The translations under genes and the position numbers were made by a program. The notes under the pieces are model-generated. The model saw only the letters and a list, made by a program, of their open reading frames with translations, did not search any database and had not been told where the DNA came from. A stretch of 64,000 nt of DNA from Combretum micranthum (lineage: Eukaryota; Streptophyta; Magnoliopsida; Myrtales; Combretaceae). This document shows positions 23,028-36,229 of the stretch, piece after piece. Each line of letters starts with the position of its first letter. Positions within the stretch are counted from its first letter, which is position 1. The DNA is taken from NCBI GenBank assembly GCA_024138025.1, contig JAMXBD010001396.1:62001-126000 (forward strand), read 5' to 3'.

Positions 23028-25874
23028 AGTTTGCATGTAAAATCTTAATTGTAAAAATTCTATTTTATTAGCCTAACACTTTACACTGATTATGCAGTTG
23101 AAGTATATTTGAGTGTTTAAATTTTCACCTAATTGTATGTTTTAGTAAGTAACATAATATTATATATTGTCCTACTTTTACATTAAATCTATGCATCTTT
23201 GCTTCTTTCTACCATTACTTAATCCATTACAAAATTAATTAGAAAGTTTTCAATTTTGGAAGTTTAAAGTATATGGTACATCTTAATATTAACATTTTTT
23301 TAATTTTTAAATCACTTTGTAATTTGTAATTTATAACGTGTGGTTGTTTTATGATTGGAATGCCTATTTTTCATATTATTTTATGCAATATGTCTTGAGT
23401 ATGATCCATTTAGATTTGTGATCTTTTCTTCCCAAGAAATTGAAAACAATAACACTACTGAAATCACATGATGGTTGGTTTATGATATTTCTTTTACTTT
23501 GGAATCTTTTCTAGAATCAATTTTGGCTTAAACGTTCATACAAAAAAAAAATTTACTCTATTTTTTTTTCAAAAAAATCTCTTTCTTGATATTTACATGC
23601 TAATAATTGCTTTTAAATTTTTATATTTCACTTTCAAATGGTCATCCTTCTATAGTTGGCATAAGAAAAAAAAAAGTCAACATGTTTACATTCATAATGT
23701 TAACCTAATGGTTCCAAAATGATTTTTTTTCTAAATAATACATAATTTCATGAGAAAAATCATCACATTAAATTGTAATAAATACAAGAAAATAATAGCA
23801 AATGTTATATCTTTATAATAACATATTGTATATAATAATCATGTTAATTTTTGACATAATATTTTAGGTGATATAATAATATTTATAAATAAAGTTTTGT
23901 TTTCTTTATCATATATAGGTTCGATTTTTTTTTTTTTTTGTGATATCTTTTCACTTGAGTGTGACCACCATTTCATATTTTTTAAAAAAATTAATTCATA
24001 AACCATGATATATAAAAATAATAGTTAATATTATATATTTATAATAATTTATAAGTTAATATTGCAAAATGTTAATTGTCCAAAGAATAATTTAAATAGC
24101 TTTATAATTTTTGCTAATAAACTTTCTTTAAAAGATGTGTTTTTATGTAGACATAACCTTTAGAATAGTCACAATTTTTGTATAATTAATGTGAAATGAC
24201 ACAATCTTGGAACATGATATTTCACTTTCATGATTTTTAAGTTCATCAGCATGTTTTGAGTAGTATATTATTTCATGGAAATTTGTTATGATTATATATT
24301 TAAATAAATAATAATTGTTATGCTATGTCTATTATAATAAAGAATTATTTTGAATTTTTACATTTTCAATTTGTAAAATTTTTATGATTTGTATTTTTTT
24401 TTTATTGATAATGTCTTTTATCATGAGATTTTATTTCTTTTCTATTATAACTCTCTAATATTATATTCTGTTTTTGTATTTTTATGGGTTCTACTTTTCT
24501 TTTGATAATATCTATTTATTACATTTCTATAAACAAATTGATTTATAATTAAAGTTTTAGACTTTTTCCATATTTATACCTTTGCATTTGGAACCTTTTC
24601 AATTTACACTTTTTTTCCACCATTGCCACTTTTTAAGATCAACTTTGCAAAAGATACCAAAAAAAAAAAAAAAAAACCCTCATAAAAGGTTTCGCAATCA
24701 TTTCTCAATACATCAAACTGGTTATTATTGGACCTATCGGTAGTTTTCTTTAACTTGCAGTCAATTTTATTTAAATTTTTATATTTTAGGTTTGTCCTGA
24801 TTTACTGAAATACCCCAACTCTTCATCTAAAATAGAAATTGGTTTTAGATAGATTTAAATGACTAAAATGAATTATAGGATTTAAATAGACAAGTTGATA
24901 TAATTTAATTAGCTAATAATTAAGTTGGTTTGAGATTTGAGTTTCAAATTCCCTAAACATGTCATCAAAGTGTTTAGAGGATTCCTAAATCCTTGATTCT
25001 TAGCCTAAACACTAATTCCTAAATCTCAATAAAATTTGAGTTCATTTGCTTATCTTAAAATATCAGTTCTTAAACCCGAGCTCAAATTAAATATCTTTTA
25101 TCCAAAAAATTTCTAAATTAAGTTGTTACTTTGAGTTCTTAATTTCTAATCTATTGGGTTTGAAATCATCTCCTAAATATTTTAGAACTAAAGATATTGA
25201 TCTGAAAGTTTTAATTCGATACCTTATTTTAAAATATCATAATTTTAAGCTTTAACTTCCCTTTTTATTTATTTTCCTCACCTGCTCTCTCTCTCTTCCT
25301 TTCACTTTTCTTTTCTTATTCTTCCTTTCCCCAACCGAGACTTTCTTTTCCCTCTTCCTTTCTTCTTCTTTTCTCTTCTTTTCTTCCAAATTCTCCCACA
25401 AATCTCAAGATCGAAGCTATCTAGAAGAGTGATCGAAGCTATCTAGAAGAGTAATCAAAGCTAGGAGAGAAGGTAGATGAAGGAAAACAAGTTAGAAATG
25501 TAAAGAAAGATCAAGTGTGCAAGTGTTCTAAAAAGATAAGTTGTTATTCTCTTGTTATCTTTGTTGTTTATTTATTTAATTGATGAATTAATGTTGAAAT
25601 GGGTTGAGAGTGCTTTTTACATATGTGTTTGTTGGTTTCATGGTTGATGGAAGTTAGGTTTTGAAGGAGGAAGAAGATGATGAATAGTGGTTATGGAGGT
25701 TGATGAAGTTTGAGATGTTTGATGTGGTGAATGTGAAGTTTATGCATGTTTGAGGATGTTAGAATAGATGTAGGGTGTAGTATGATGGTTGTAAAGTGTT
25801 TTGGAGAAGGTTTGAAGTGTAAAAATTAGTAAAATTCATGTTTGAAACAAGGAATTTCGTAAAACTATCAAACG

Positions 25875-26030
25875 TTGGTGCAAACAGCCCCGTTTGGGGG
25901 GGTGTTTGGAGCAAACGGCCTTGGAAACGGCCCCGTTTGCAAGGGTGTTGCTCTCTCGGATCAAAAATTTCATTTTCCTGAGTGCAAACGGTCTCCCAAA
26001 CGGCCCCGTTTGCAAGGGCGTTACGCTCTC
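25875..26030. repeat. AAACGGCCCCGTTT iterations, ~73-bp period
   Basis: The palindrome-like word AAACGGCCCCGTTT occurs at 25925 and 25998, with a partial copy near 25882. The two main copies are followed by GCAAGGG(T/C)GTT and CTCTCGGAT. It is a GC-rich island inside an AT-rich U3. Confidence 0.8.
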
Positions 26031-26756
26031 GGATTTCTTCCCTAACGCGACACTATTTTCATGTTTTGAGTTTTTACAAATTCAAAAATTATTGATGCTT
26101 AAATTTTAGTTCTTTCCAGCCATTGTATTTTTCAAACAAAGTCAAAAACTTGTTTTTGTTTGTTAAATGTGTTTTTACTTAGGAAATGGATCTTTTTGAG
26201 CTAAAATGAGATAGATAAGTGATATTTGATGCGATAAGTGAATTAATTTATGTAATTAAACATGGGTTAAGTAGATTTATTGATTTAACAAATAATTAGA
26301 TTAAATCTAGAAGTTAGTTATAAAATGAACTTAGTTAACAAACCTAGGTTCAACTTGACTAAATGAACTTGAATGAACTAAAATGGATTAGATTGTTTAA
26401 TTTTGATGAATTTGGCTAGGTTTAAGCTAACTTGGGATTAAGTGACTAAATCTTAGATATATAATGAATTAGTAATTAATCTAAGTCTAACTTGGCTTAA
26501 TGAACTTTACTAAGCTAAAATGAATTAGATTGATATAGTTTAATCACTTTAGCTTAGTAAATGAATTAAATGACTAATTTTAATCAATTTGGCTAATGTT
26601 AAGCTAAAATGGGTTAATAGCTATTAATTAGCTTAGATGAGTGAATTAGGATGATCTTTGAATAATATGGGGAATATGTTGTTTCAAATGTGTGTGTACT
26701 TGGAAAATGAATATTTTGGTTTATGAATTCTTTGTTAATGCTTTTGTAATAAAACA

Positions 26757-26765
26757 CTATAAATA
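26757..26765 (+). promoter_or_regulatory. LTR TATA box
   Basis: ACTATAAATA about 730 bp downstream of the GC-rich iterations. It is the best core-promoter candidate in this LTR. Confidence 0.4.
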
Positions 26766-27190
26766 AAGAGAAAAGAAATTCTTTGACAGACAAAGGAGAG
26801 CTGTCCATATTTTGGCGGGGCGATATTCGCAGCCATAGTGGGGTTCCACATTAGTGTCTGATCAAATAGGATTTAATAAAATGAGTTTGAGATGGATTGA
26901 TAAATAGCTTAAGTTCTTATATGATTTTGATGAAGTAGATGATTAGTTTAGTTTAGTTTCTTATACGAGTTCTTTCCTTAACAGAAGTGGATATCTAATT
27001 TATCTTCTGGATTATCTTCTGGAATTCCTTCTGAGAATCTGTTTGGATTTCGTATATAAGGTACGCAGTAACTTGCGTGTTGAATGTTAGGATAGGCATT
27101 CTAAACTGATTAAGACTTAAACTCAACTTAATAATTGATGAGTATTGATTGTGCTTTAAGTCGTTGAATCCGGTCCGAGGAGCGACAACT

Positions 27191-27415
27191 TGTCATGATG
27201 CAATGACAATGTTAGAATAAACGCTTAGGCCACTTATCATGATGCAATGATTTGGCTCGGCGGGTTGTCATGATGCAATGATAATGTTAGAATAAACGCT
27301 TAGGCCACTTATCATGATGCAATGATTTGGCTCGGCGGGTTGTCATGATGCAATGACAATATTATAATAGGCGCTTAGGCCACTTGTCATGATGAAATGA
27401 TATGGCTCGGTAGGT
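27191..27415. repeat. 75-bp tandem repeat, 3 units
   Basis: Units start at 27191, 27266 and 27341. Each holds TCATGATGCAATGA twice (an imperfect palindrome), separated by a GTTAGAATAAACGCTTAGGC-like spacer. Units 1 and 2 differ at one site; unit 3 is more diverged. Related single or double motifs occur at ~49118 and, inverted, at ~57910-57990. Confidence 0.9.
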
Positions 27416-28469
27416 AACCGAAGGGAATATAGTAACAGTGTAACATTTACTTAAACTTGGAAAGAAGTATCATGGTTTAGTTCAACATTTATGGGAGCGT
27501 GTGAACTAGATTCATGTTATGGACTGAGTCTAAGTAGAGTTGGGTAACGGCTATAAGCCCTGGATGAGATTACTGTTTCTTTTTCAGTGTAACGTTATCT
27601 AGGAGATATAAGTATTCAGGCTGCTTATATCAACCCCCTGAGCGTCGTGAGCGTTACTTAGGATCCCTAGATTCCCACTGGCTTGTTTCGGAGTGTGAGT
27701 GCTCCATTGTTGATTTGTTTATTTTAATGAAAAGATAATAACTTGTGGATTGATGCATTGCATTTAGTTAAGCTCGTGTGCCACTCCGTGTGTGATTGTG
27801 TTACTGTGTACTGGGCTTCAGCTCATCCTTGTTGTTGTTATTCTTTTTACAGGTATTGTTGTTATTGATGATGATGATGAGATGATGACTTGATGATGAT
27901 ATGGAGGTTATTGATGTTGTTGTTCTTATTATGGTTGTTGATGTTGATGATGACGAGGATGGTGATGGTGATGATGATTGATGTGATGGTGTTTGTCCCG
28001 GGTTTTGGTCGATTTTGAAGATATGGGAGAATGAGTGAAGTGTGATAAGATCGAGATATTACTTGTATTTTGTTTCTTCTTTTGTTTTGTTTTGTAAGAG
28101 GACTAGATATATTTATAAATTGTATTTTCTTTTAAGGGCTTGTTAATGCCCAAATGATTGTAAATGATTATCTACCCCTAAGAGTAGATCATAAAGTGTT
28201 TTTATAAAGTTAGTTTCTTAGAAAACTGGTTTGCTCTGTAGGGAGTAGAAGTTTATAAGTTGTTTTATAAAATTTCATTTTCCGCTGCTGAATCCAGTTA
28301 TTTAGAAATCTAACTAAACGATTTCATAAATTCTAAAATTGGTTTAGCAATGTTCAACATAAACACCTTCTTTTAAGACAACCTTACGTATAATTCGTAA
28401 TAGTTATACGTGGTTGGGGACTTGGTAGGCTCAATTTGAGAATTGGGCATGTCAGGTCTTTACATTTAC

Positions 28470-29623
28470 GATTTTTTATGTTACTTTGGATTTTGTTCTA
28501 AATTATTGTCTTGATATATTCCTCTTTATGTCATAAAATGCAAATCATAGTTTTATCTTATGCAAGCAAATGAATGTTGACATGCAGTTATGTGTTTAAC
28601 CCAAAGTTGTGTTTGACATAATTACTAGGAAATTAATGTGCTGCAATTTGGTGGCATTCACAAATCGACAGTTTTAAAATAAAAAGGAAAATATCATAAA
28701 TTTGGATGAGTGTAAATAGATTTTGTAAGGATAATTTGCAAAAGGAAAATTTGATATAAAATTGGGTGTAAATAAATGTCCTATTTCGTGCTCTTTATTC
28801 CAAATTGCTCCAACCAAATATTTTGGATTTATATTTCCTCATTTGTTCTATGCTTTAATTCTTTCTTAATTAATTTTTAGATCGTGCTCTAACTTATAAT
28901 TATATTTGCTTTGTTTTATGTTGCGATCATTTTATTAACTAACAAAGTTGGTTAGTTTGGTGAGGTCTTTCTCATCCTCTTGGTTGTAATTTTAATCAAA
29001 ATTGTTTAGTGTAATAATACCGGTACATAAGATAGTAACTTTCTCTCTCAAAATAATTAAAACAATAAACAAGCAAAAGAAGATGTTACATTGCAATTTC
29101 CACCAGTTTGGAAGCACTTTGGTTTTTATTCTTTTTTTTTTTTTTTTTTTTTGCCAAAACCTTGCTTTACCCTTTTCTATCCATAGTCCTTTAAAATGGA
29201 GCATAGCAAAAATGAACAAGAAGGTAACCATTATATTCCTTATTGTGTTACATTTTTTCTTCCTTTTTTCTGATGAGAGAATTCTCAACTTAGATTAATG
29301 TTCAATTTTTACACAATTATTGGTCTTAGTAAGTATGTATATATATATATATATATATATATTAATATTGCCAACTTCTTTTCTTTATTTTTGTTTAGTA
29401 TGTGCTCCTAACATTTGCTAGCAGTAGTTATAATTTATGAATTATGAATGCACTGATTGTTTTTTCTAATCTATATCTGATGATTCATTCTTTTTACTTT
29501 CAATATATATAGAGAAAGATCTGTTTTGTCGATGTGTTGGATATTTAAAATATGCCATGTTGATTCTATCACACATGTTATTACCTTAACCTTATGCAAA
29601 ATTGTGAAGAGATAAAAAGAGAG
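28470..29623. other. Intergenic, nothing recognised
   Basis: AT-rich stretch with a poly-T tract (29129-29152) and a TA run (29337-29362). Overlapping short open frames on both strands around the poly-T are low-complexity and unsupported. Confidence 0.6.
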
Positions 29624-29628
29624 GTATG

Positions 29629-31157
29629 TGTTGGAATCTCTCATAATATTTTGATGATAACAAAAAGGAGTAAAAGTCTTTTTAACAAATAAATAAAGTA
29701 TAGCAATCAAAACCAAAACCAAAACCAAAATATTTCATGATTGAACTAATCATCAGATTTTTTAGAAATTGTTTCAGAAGGTAGTTCAGAGTCATTTTCA
29801 GAAGGTATTTCAGATTCATTTTCAGAAGGAAGATCAGAAACTAAATCTGTTCCAGAACAGAAGATGCACAGAATGTTGCGAATTTATTTATACCTATCAT
29901 CTGAAGGCCTGACTCCACGAAATGAATATATTTGGTAGTATATTCATTTTGTTCCACTAAAGTTGGATAAAATATCCAAGGGGATTTATTTCATCAATTT
30001 TATTATAAGTTACGTCTATTTAATTTTCTTGAGGAAGAAGATCGTCAGATTTTTATGTTTCACGTGGTCAGCAAATTCCTAAAGATAAGGGATATATTTT
30101 ACCAAGTTCATGTTGGTTCAAATTTTCGAAACGAAGATCTTTTAAAGCTTATCTTCAAGGATAAAGGATATCACTATTTTTATGGGATAGTTTGTTGAAG
30201 TATTTATCCAAATTGTTATGGATAAACATATCAAGATATATGAGACATTATCAGATGACAGCATCAACGAAATTTGGATAAAGCTAAGAAGATTATTCGG
30301 GATTGATCATACACGTAACAGACACTTCAAAGGAGGGAATTTGCCAAGTCAAATATTTTCAATTTGAGAAGAATTCGAATTGTTTTGAACGACTTCTTTG
30401 CTAGCCGTTGAGATAAAACAATATATAGAGGAAGCACAACAACAAGGAAGATATATGAGAAGAACGAATCTTGCTCTAACTCTCTGTTGAAAGAAAAAGT
30501 CTTCGAGTGCATTTCTCTCAAAAGTCCTTGCGTTACAAAGTGTTCACAATATTTTTGTTCGAAAGATAGGATATTTATTGTATTTCCTTGATTGAGTATC
30601 ATTCAATTTTTTTTGAGTGAGGTTGAGTGTTGCAAGTTATCTGTTAGACCAATTGTGTGTTATAGGATAACCGTGAGAATTGGGACAGAGTGTATTGTAG
30701 CCAAGAGGATTGGCAAGACAAGCTTGTAACTTTTGATTTTGGATATAGTGGAACAAACCGGTGTGGAATACCGGGTCCCCAACGTGGAGTTGGAAGAGAG
30801 GACTGACGCTCGAGGCGGAACCTCTATAAATCGATTTGCATTTTTCTCTACCCTACTCTTTTTATTTTCGTGCAATTTATATTGAAGTATTTGATAAACT
30901 GTCACGTTTCAGAACCTGTTTCAGAGAGTACTTCAGAGAGTTGTCTGTATTCCGCATAAAATTAAATTTGATCTGTTTTGAATTAAAATAGATATACAAG
31001 TGTGATTATCAGCTGTGATTAGTTTCTAAACAGCAAGTTTAATTAATTCTAAGTTTAATAAAGTAATCAAAAGGAAGTGAATTGAAAATTTCGAAAAGAA
31101 TTTATTTTTGTGAAAAAGCAATTCACCCCCCCCTTGCTTACATTATTGGGACCAACA
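29629..31157 (+). repeat. 5' LTR of the Sirevirus
   Basis: 1529 bp, TGTTGG...CCAACA. U3 carries iterated TTTCAGAAGG-like words (29770-29865). The TATA box lies at ~30823-30831. A second cluster of TTTCAGAG words sits at 30908-30945. Confidence 0.95.
30823..30831 (+). promoter_or_regulatory. TATA box in 5' LTR
   Basis: TCTATAAAT about 335 bp before the LTR end, repeated at the same place in the 3' LTR (~40144-40152). It is the likely start of element transcription. Confidence 0.6.
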
Positions 31158-31159
31158 AT

Positions 31160-31171
31160 TGGTATCAGAGC
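31160..31171 (+). other. Primer binding site (tRNA-iMet)
   Basis: TGGTATCAGAGC starts two bases after the 5' LTR end. It is complementary to the 3' end of initiator tRNA-Met, the standard copia primer. Confidence 0.95.
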
Positions 31172-31204
31172 TTGCCTCAATTATTATTGAGTGATCCAAG
31201 TATC

Positions 31205-33098
31205 ATGGCTGAAACAAATATTGCAGTGAATAGAGCACCTTATTTTAATGGTTCTAATTATCCTTATTGGAAAATGCGTATGGAGACTTACATCAAGGCT
31301 AATGATTTTGACTCATGGCAGGTGATTACAGTTGGAGACTATCAAGTGAACGTGACTGCTGAAGCACAATTAACTCAAGATCAAAGAGAGCAATAGAGAA
31401 GAACAACAAGGCTAAGAACCTTCTTCTAACTACTATCTCACCATCTGAATTCTATTTAATTTCATCTTGCATTACTGCTAAGCAAGTATGGGATACACTT
31501 AGTGAGACCTATGAAGGAACGAGAACAATTAAAGATACTAAAATCAATGCTCTCTTGCAAAGATATGAATTGTTCAAATTCAAACCTGAAGAGAAAATTA
31601 AAGATGCTTTTGATAGATTTGTTTCTATAACTAACGAGTAGCTTCTCTTGGAAAGAAGATAGAGGAAGCTGATCTTGTCAGGAAAATACTAAGGATCTTA
31701 CCTATAGCTTGGGATGCAAAGAAAACGGCCATTGAAGAAGCAAATGATCTCAGCGCTTTAACCTTAAGTCAACTCAAGGAGAAACTGATGGCGTATCAAT
31801 CTCACATAGATGCTACTGAAGAAGCAGAAGGAAGCAAGAAAGCCATTGCTTTTAAAGCAAAGGAAGTTCATGCGGATGCATCAGATTCAGAGACCAGTAG
31901 CAATGATAGTGATGACATCAACTTGTTGGCTAAAAGAATTGGCAAAATTCTGAGAAGAAAGCAAGGTAAGAAATTTACTAAAAAATTCGAAACTAAGAGA
32001 TATGATGCAGGTAAATTCTTCAAGGACAAAGACAAGAAAAAGGAGATGAAAGAAGAGAAGAAACAAGAAATTATTTGTTATGAATGCAAGAAGCCTGGTC
32101 ACATTAAATACGAGTGTCCATCACTGATTAAGAAAATTGAGAAGTTCAAAAAGAGAAACAAAGCCTTGATGGCGACGTGGAGTGACCTTGACGAATCAGA
32201 GACAGATTCAGAGGATAACTCAGAGGATGAAAAGGATGATTCAAACATATGCTTAATGGCACAATCTGAGGTAAATTCAGAACTTGATTATGTTTCTGAT
32301 GAGGATGTAATGATTGAAATGCAAAACTTATTGAAATCATTGAAAAAGGCACATGTTAAAATAAATAAACTTGATTCTGAAGTTAAATCTCTCAAAAATG
32401 AAAAGGAAGTTGTTATTCAAACAAATAGGTTACTTATGGATGAAAACGACATATTGAAACATGATAATGAAAAATTACATGTGAAAGTGAATAAATTCAT
32501 GAGAGAGAATAGTATACTAAAAGAAGAGACTAAAGAACTTAACAGAAGAATAGGAGACTTATCTCAATCACTAAAGAATACGTTCAGTAAGTTCAATGAG
32601 AGTGACAAAAAGTTAAATATGTTGATTTCCTCTCAAAGAACTGATAAAATAAAATATGGCTTAGGATTTGAACAAGGTAGCAGTAGTAAGAATGTTCAAA
32701 AAACTGTATTTGTTAAAGGAAAAGAATCCTTATTTAAGGAAACATCTACAGTTAACAACACTGTAACAAAGAAAAAATCTGACAGTCCAGTCAGAGGGTA
32801 TTTCAGAGGGTATATCAGAAGGTACCCAGATCAGAACAGAAACTTTACAAGAAGAGGGCAAGTGAAGGAACAGGTAAGAGGATATTCTAGAAAATATCCA
32901 CATCAGTTCCAGAACAGGAACAATAGATATGGGAATAGTTATTCTTATGCTTGTTATTTTTGTAATAAAATTGGCCATATTGAGAAGTTTTGTTTCTACA
33001 AGAAAAACAAGCTCATGAAACAACAAGTTGATAACTTTGAAAAGAAGAGCTTGAATTTCAAAGGACCCAAACTTGTTTGGGTTCCTAAGAAGGTTTAA
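31205..33098 (+). pseudogene. Sirevirus gag, two frameshifts
   Basis: The start is taken as ATG 31205 (MAETNIAVNRAPYFNGSNYP), the normal copia gag opening; the frame upstream belongs to the leader. The frame breaks at the TAG at 31394. A UBN2-type gag domain continues in another frame (~31400-31640), breaks again near 31636 by one missing base, and then stays open to TAA at 33096-33098. Zinc knuckle 1 is at 32076-32117 (C-x2-C-x4-H-x4-C, CYECKKPGHIKYEC) and knuckle 2 at 32952-32993 (CYFCNKIGHIEKFC). Between them lie an acidic E/D/S stretch (~32180-32310) and a long heptad-rich coiled coil (~32310-32640). Gag forms the cytoplasmic particle; coiled-coil Gags are typical of Sireviruses. Confidence 0.88.
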
Positions 33099-33118
33099 CC
33101 CTTTGTTGATACATGTAG

Positions 33119-36100
33119 GAACAAGAAGCAAAGCTTAAAGGAAAATGGTATCTCGACAGTGGGTGTTCGGGACATATGACTGGAGATGCTTCTTTGTTCA
33201 CAAGTATTAATTGGAAAGAAAGAGGATATGTTAAGTTTGGTGACAATAGTAAAGGTAAAATAGTGGCAACAGGTACTATTGGTCTATCTCCTCATACAAT
33301 TGAAAATGTTTCTCTTGTTGTTGGATTAAAACATAATTTATTAAGTATAAGTCAATTATGTGACAAGGGTTACAAAATGATTTTCGAACATGATAAATGT
33401 TATGCTTATGACAAGAATGGAACAAAACTATTTGAAGGATATAGAAACAAGAATGTTTATTTAGTCAAACCTTCAAATGTAACTTTCGAAAAATGTTTCT
33501 TTGCTATGTCTGAAAATATAAAAATATGGCATAGAAGACTTGGTCATGTTAATTTCAATCAACTCGAAAAACTATCCAAGAAGAAAATTATTTTTGGCTT
33601 ACCAAGAATAAATATAAAACAAGACATTAAATGTGAAACATGTATGAAAAATAAAATGGTTTCGTCACCTCATAAAAGCAAGAATGTAATCTCTACTAAA
33701 AGACCATTGGAATTGTTGCATTTAGATTTATTTGGTCCAACAAGAACTTTAAGTCTTGGAGGATGTCGTTTTGGTCTTGTAATTGTTGATGATTATTCTA
33801 GATATACATGGGTGTTTTTCTTAAAACAGAAGATAACACATTTGAAGTATTTGAAAGATTTGCTAAGCAAATTCAAAATGAAAAAGGAATGTCCATAATA
33901 AGTTTAAGAACCGATCATGGAAGAGAGTTTGACAATGCTTTATTCATAAATTTTTGCGATGAAAATGGTATAGCTCATAATTTTTCCGCTCCTTATACTC
34001 CTCAACAAAACGGGGTTGTAGAAAGGAAGAATAGAACTCTTCAAGAAATGACAAGAACTTTGTTAAATGAAAACAAAGTAGCTGAGTTTTTATGGGCAGA
34101 GGCTGTATCAACAGCATGTTACATAATAAATAGAGTGTATCTAAGACCATTAACTTCAAAAACATCATATGAGTTGTTTAAAGGAAGAAAACCTACTGTA
34201 TCTTATTTTCATGCTTTTGGATCTAAGTGTTATGTGTTGAAAAACAATCTAAATATGGGAAAATTTGATGAAAGATCCGAAGAATGTTTATTTGTAGGAT
34301 ATTCCTTGAACAGTAGAGCTTATCGTGTTTTTAACTTAAAAACAAGAATAATCGAAGAAACTATAAATGTAAAATTTATTGAGAAAATTGAGGATGATGA
34401 TTTTGATGATGAAGAGAGTGAAGAATTAGTTAAAAAGGAGGATATTAGTTCTCAAGCAAAAGATGAGCAGAATTCTGAAACATCAGAAGAAGTTGCTCCT
34501 CAAAATGATACAGAAACTGAGTCAGAAGAAAACTCAGAAACTCCTTCAGAAGCTATTTCAGAAGGTATTTCAGAAAGTAGCAGAAACTGGAGGTATGTAT
34601 CTGCACATCCATCTGAGCAAATTATTGGTGATTTAAATACAGGAGTAAGAACTAGAAGTAGTTTACAAGAATTTGAAAGTCATTTTGCTTTAATATCAGA
34701 AATTGAACCTAGTAATATTGATGAAGCATTAAATGATAATAATTGGATTGAAGCAATGCAAGAAGAACTCAATCAATTCCAAAGAAATCAAGTATGGAAT
34801 TTAGTACCGTGTCCTAAGGATAAATCAATAATAGGCACCAAATGGGTATTTAAAAACAAACTTGATGAAAATGGAAAAATAGTCAGAAACAAAGCTAGAC
34901 TTGTAGCTAAAGGATATTCACAAGAAGAAGGAATAGATTATGATGAAACATATGCACCTGTAGCTAGGCTTGAAGCAATTAGATTATTACTTGCTTTTGC
35001 ATGTTACAAAGATTTTAAATTATTCCAAATGGATGTTAAAAGTGCTTTTTTAAATGGTTATATTAAAGAGGAAGTTTATGTACATCAACCACCTGGATTT
35101 GAAGATCCATCAAAAGAAGATTATGTATTTAAGCTAAGAAAAGCGTTATATGGTCTTAAACAAGCTCCTAGAGCTTGGTATGAAAGATTAAGTGAATTTT
35201 TGATCTCAAATGGTTTTTCAAGAGGAAAAGTGGATACAACTTTGTTCTTAAAACATTTTGAACAAGATATTCTGATTGTTCAAATTTATGTTGATGATAT
35301 CATTTTTGGATCAACTAATGAGAAATATTGCAAAGAATTCTCTAGTATGATGCAGGCTGAATTTGAGATGTCCATGATGGGAGAGCTAAATTTCTTTCTT
35401 GGTTTGCAAATTAAGCAAACAAAAGATGGAATTTTTATCCATCAAGAGAAATATACAAAACAAATAGTGAAGAAGTTTGGTTTTGAGAATTGTAAAGGAG
35501 CTGCAACTCCAATGAGCACAACTACAAGGTTAGATCTTGATCTAAAGGAAAAAGGTAAATGAAAAGTTATATAGAAGCTTAATTGGTTCTTTATTATATC
35601 TTACAGCTTCTAGACCTGATATATTGTTTGCTGTATGCTTATGTGCTAGATTTCAAAGTGCACCTACTGAATTACATTTAAAAACAGTTAAAAGAATCTT
35701 TAAGTACATTTCTTGTACATCTAAGATAGGCATTTGGTTTCCAAAGAATAAAAATTTTGAATTACTAGGATATTCAGATGCAGATTATGCAGGATGTAAA
35801 GTAGATAGAAAAAGTACTTCAGGTACATGTCAATTTTTAGGAGATAAATTAATATCTTGGTCTTCAAAGAAACAAAATTCTGTAGCTCTTTCAACAGCTG
35901 AGGCAGAATATATTTCAATTGGAAATTGCTGTGCTCAAATCTTATGGATAAAACAACAATTGAATGATTATGGAATTAATTGCAAAAATGTACCAATAAA
36001 ATGTGATAATACTAGTGCAATTAATTTAACCAAAAATCCAGTTCAACATTCAAGAACAAAACATATTGAAATAAGACATCATTTCATAAGGGATCATGTA

Positions 36101-36229
36101 AATATTGGCAATATTAGTATTAATTTTGTCCCTACAGAAAGACAATTAGCTGACATTTTTACAAAACCCCTTGAAAAATCTCGATTTGAATTTATTCGTA
36201 ATGAAATAGGAATATGTAATCCTTTGTAA
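33119..36229 (+). pseudogene. Sirevirus pol (protease, integrase, RT, RNase H), two internal frameshifts
   Basis: A TAG at 33116-33118 precedes the open pol frame. Protease active site DSGCSGH is at 33155-33175. The HHCC pre-integrase domain (WHRRLGHVN ... CETCMKN) is at ~33526-33650. The integrase core has LHLDLFG (first Asp ~33728), RTDHGREF (~33910-33935) and VVERKN (Glu ~34022). RT has [32 protein letters not shown] and the catalytic YVDD at 35287-35298. RNase H has SDADYAG, STAEAEYIS and HIEIRHHFIRDHV. Frameshifts fall near 33820-33835 and in the A/G run at ~35548-35556. Every catalytic motif is intact, so each break is a small indel. Stop TAA at 36227-36229. Pol acts in replication and integration of the element. 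Confidence 0.93.

Larger units (their letters stand above)
22076..24800. other. AT-rich insert specific to copy B, no gene
   Basis: First part of the ~28.9-kb block absent from copy A. It is very AT-rich with poly-T/poly-A tracts. It includes an imperfect tandem duplication (22112-22740) and a trinucleotide microsatellite (22980-23027). No coding region supported. Confidence 0.6.
24801..28469 (+). mobile_element. Solo LTR, family 1 (gypsy-like), TSD TTTAC
   Basis: The LTR spans 24806-28464 (3659 bp), starting TGAAATACCCC and ending GGTCTTTACA, flanked by TTTAC at 24801-24805 and 28465-28469. There is no PBS or coding region, so it is a solo LTR. Internal landmarks are GC-rich iterations (25875-26030), a TATA box at ~26757-26765, a 75-bp triplicate array (27191-27415) and a TGATGATGA-rich stretch near 27860-27985. 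A truncated relative lies at ~48850-50039 and another, inverted, at 53552-60077. The long LTR suggests a Ty3/gypsy chromovirus (inference). Confidence 0.85.

Noticed and set aside
28992..29298. Overlapping open frames on both strands around a poly-T tract
   Set aside because: Low-complexity translations (poly-Lys/poly-Phe) with no family signal.
30327..30905. Minus-strand genes in the Sirevirus LTRs (repeated at 39652-40226)
   Set aside because: They are shadow frames in identical LTRs, have no family match, and are broken by the LTR indels.
31082..31204. Upstream extension of Sirevirus gag from 31082
   Set aside because: It would start inside the LTR and translate through the PBS; the typical gag start is ATG 31205.
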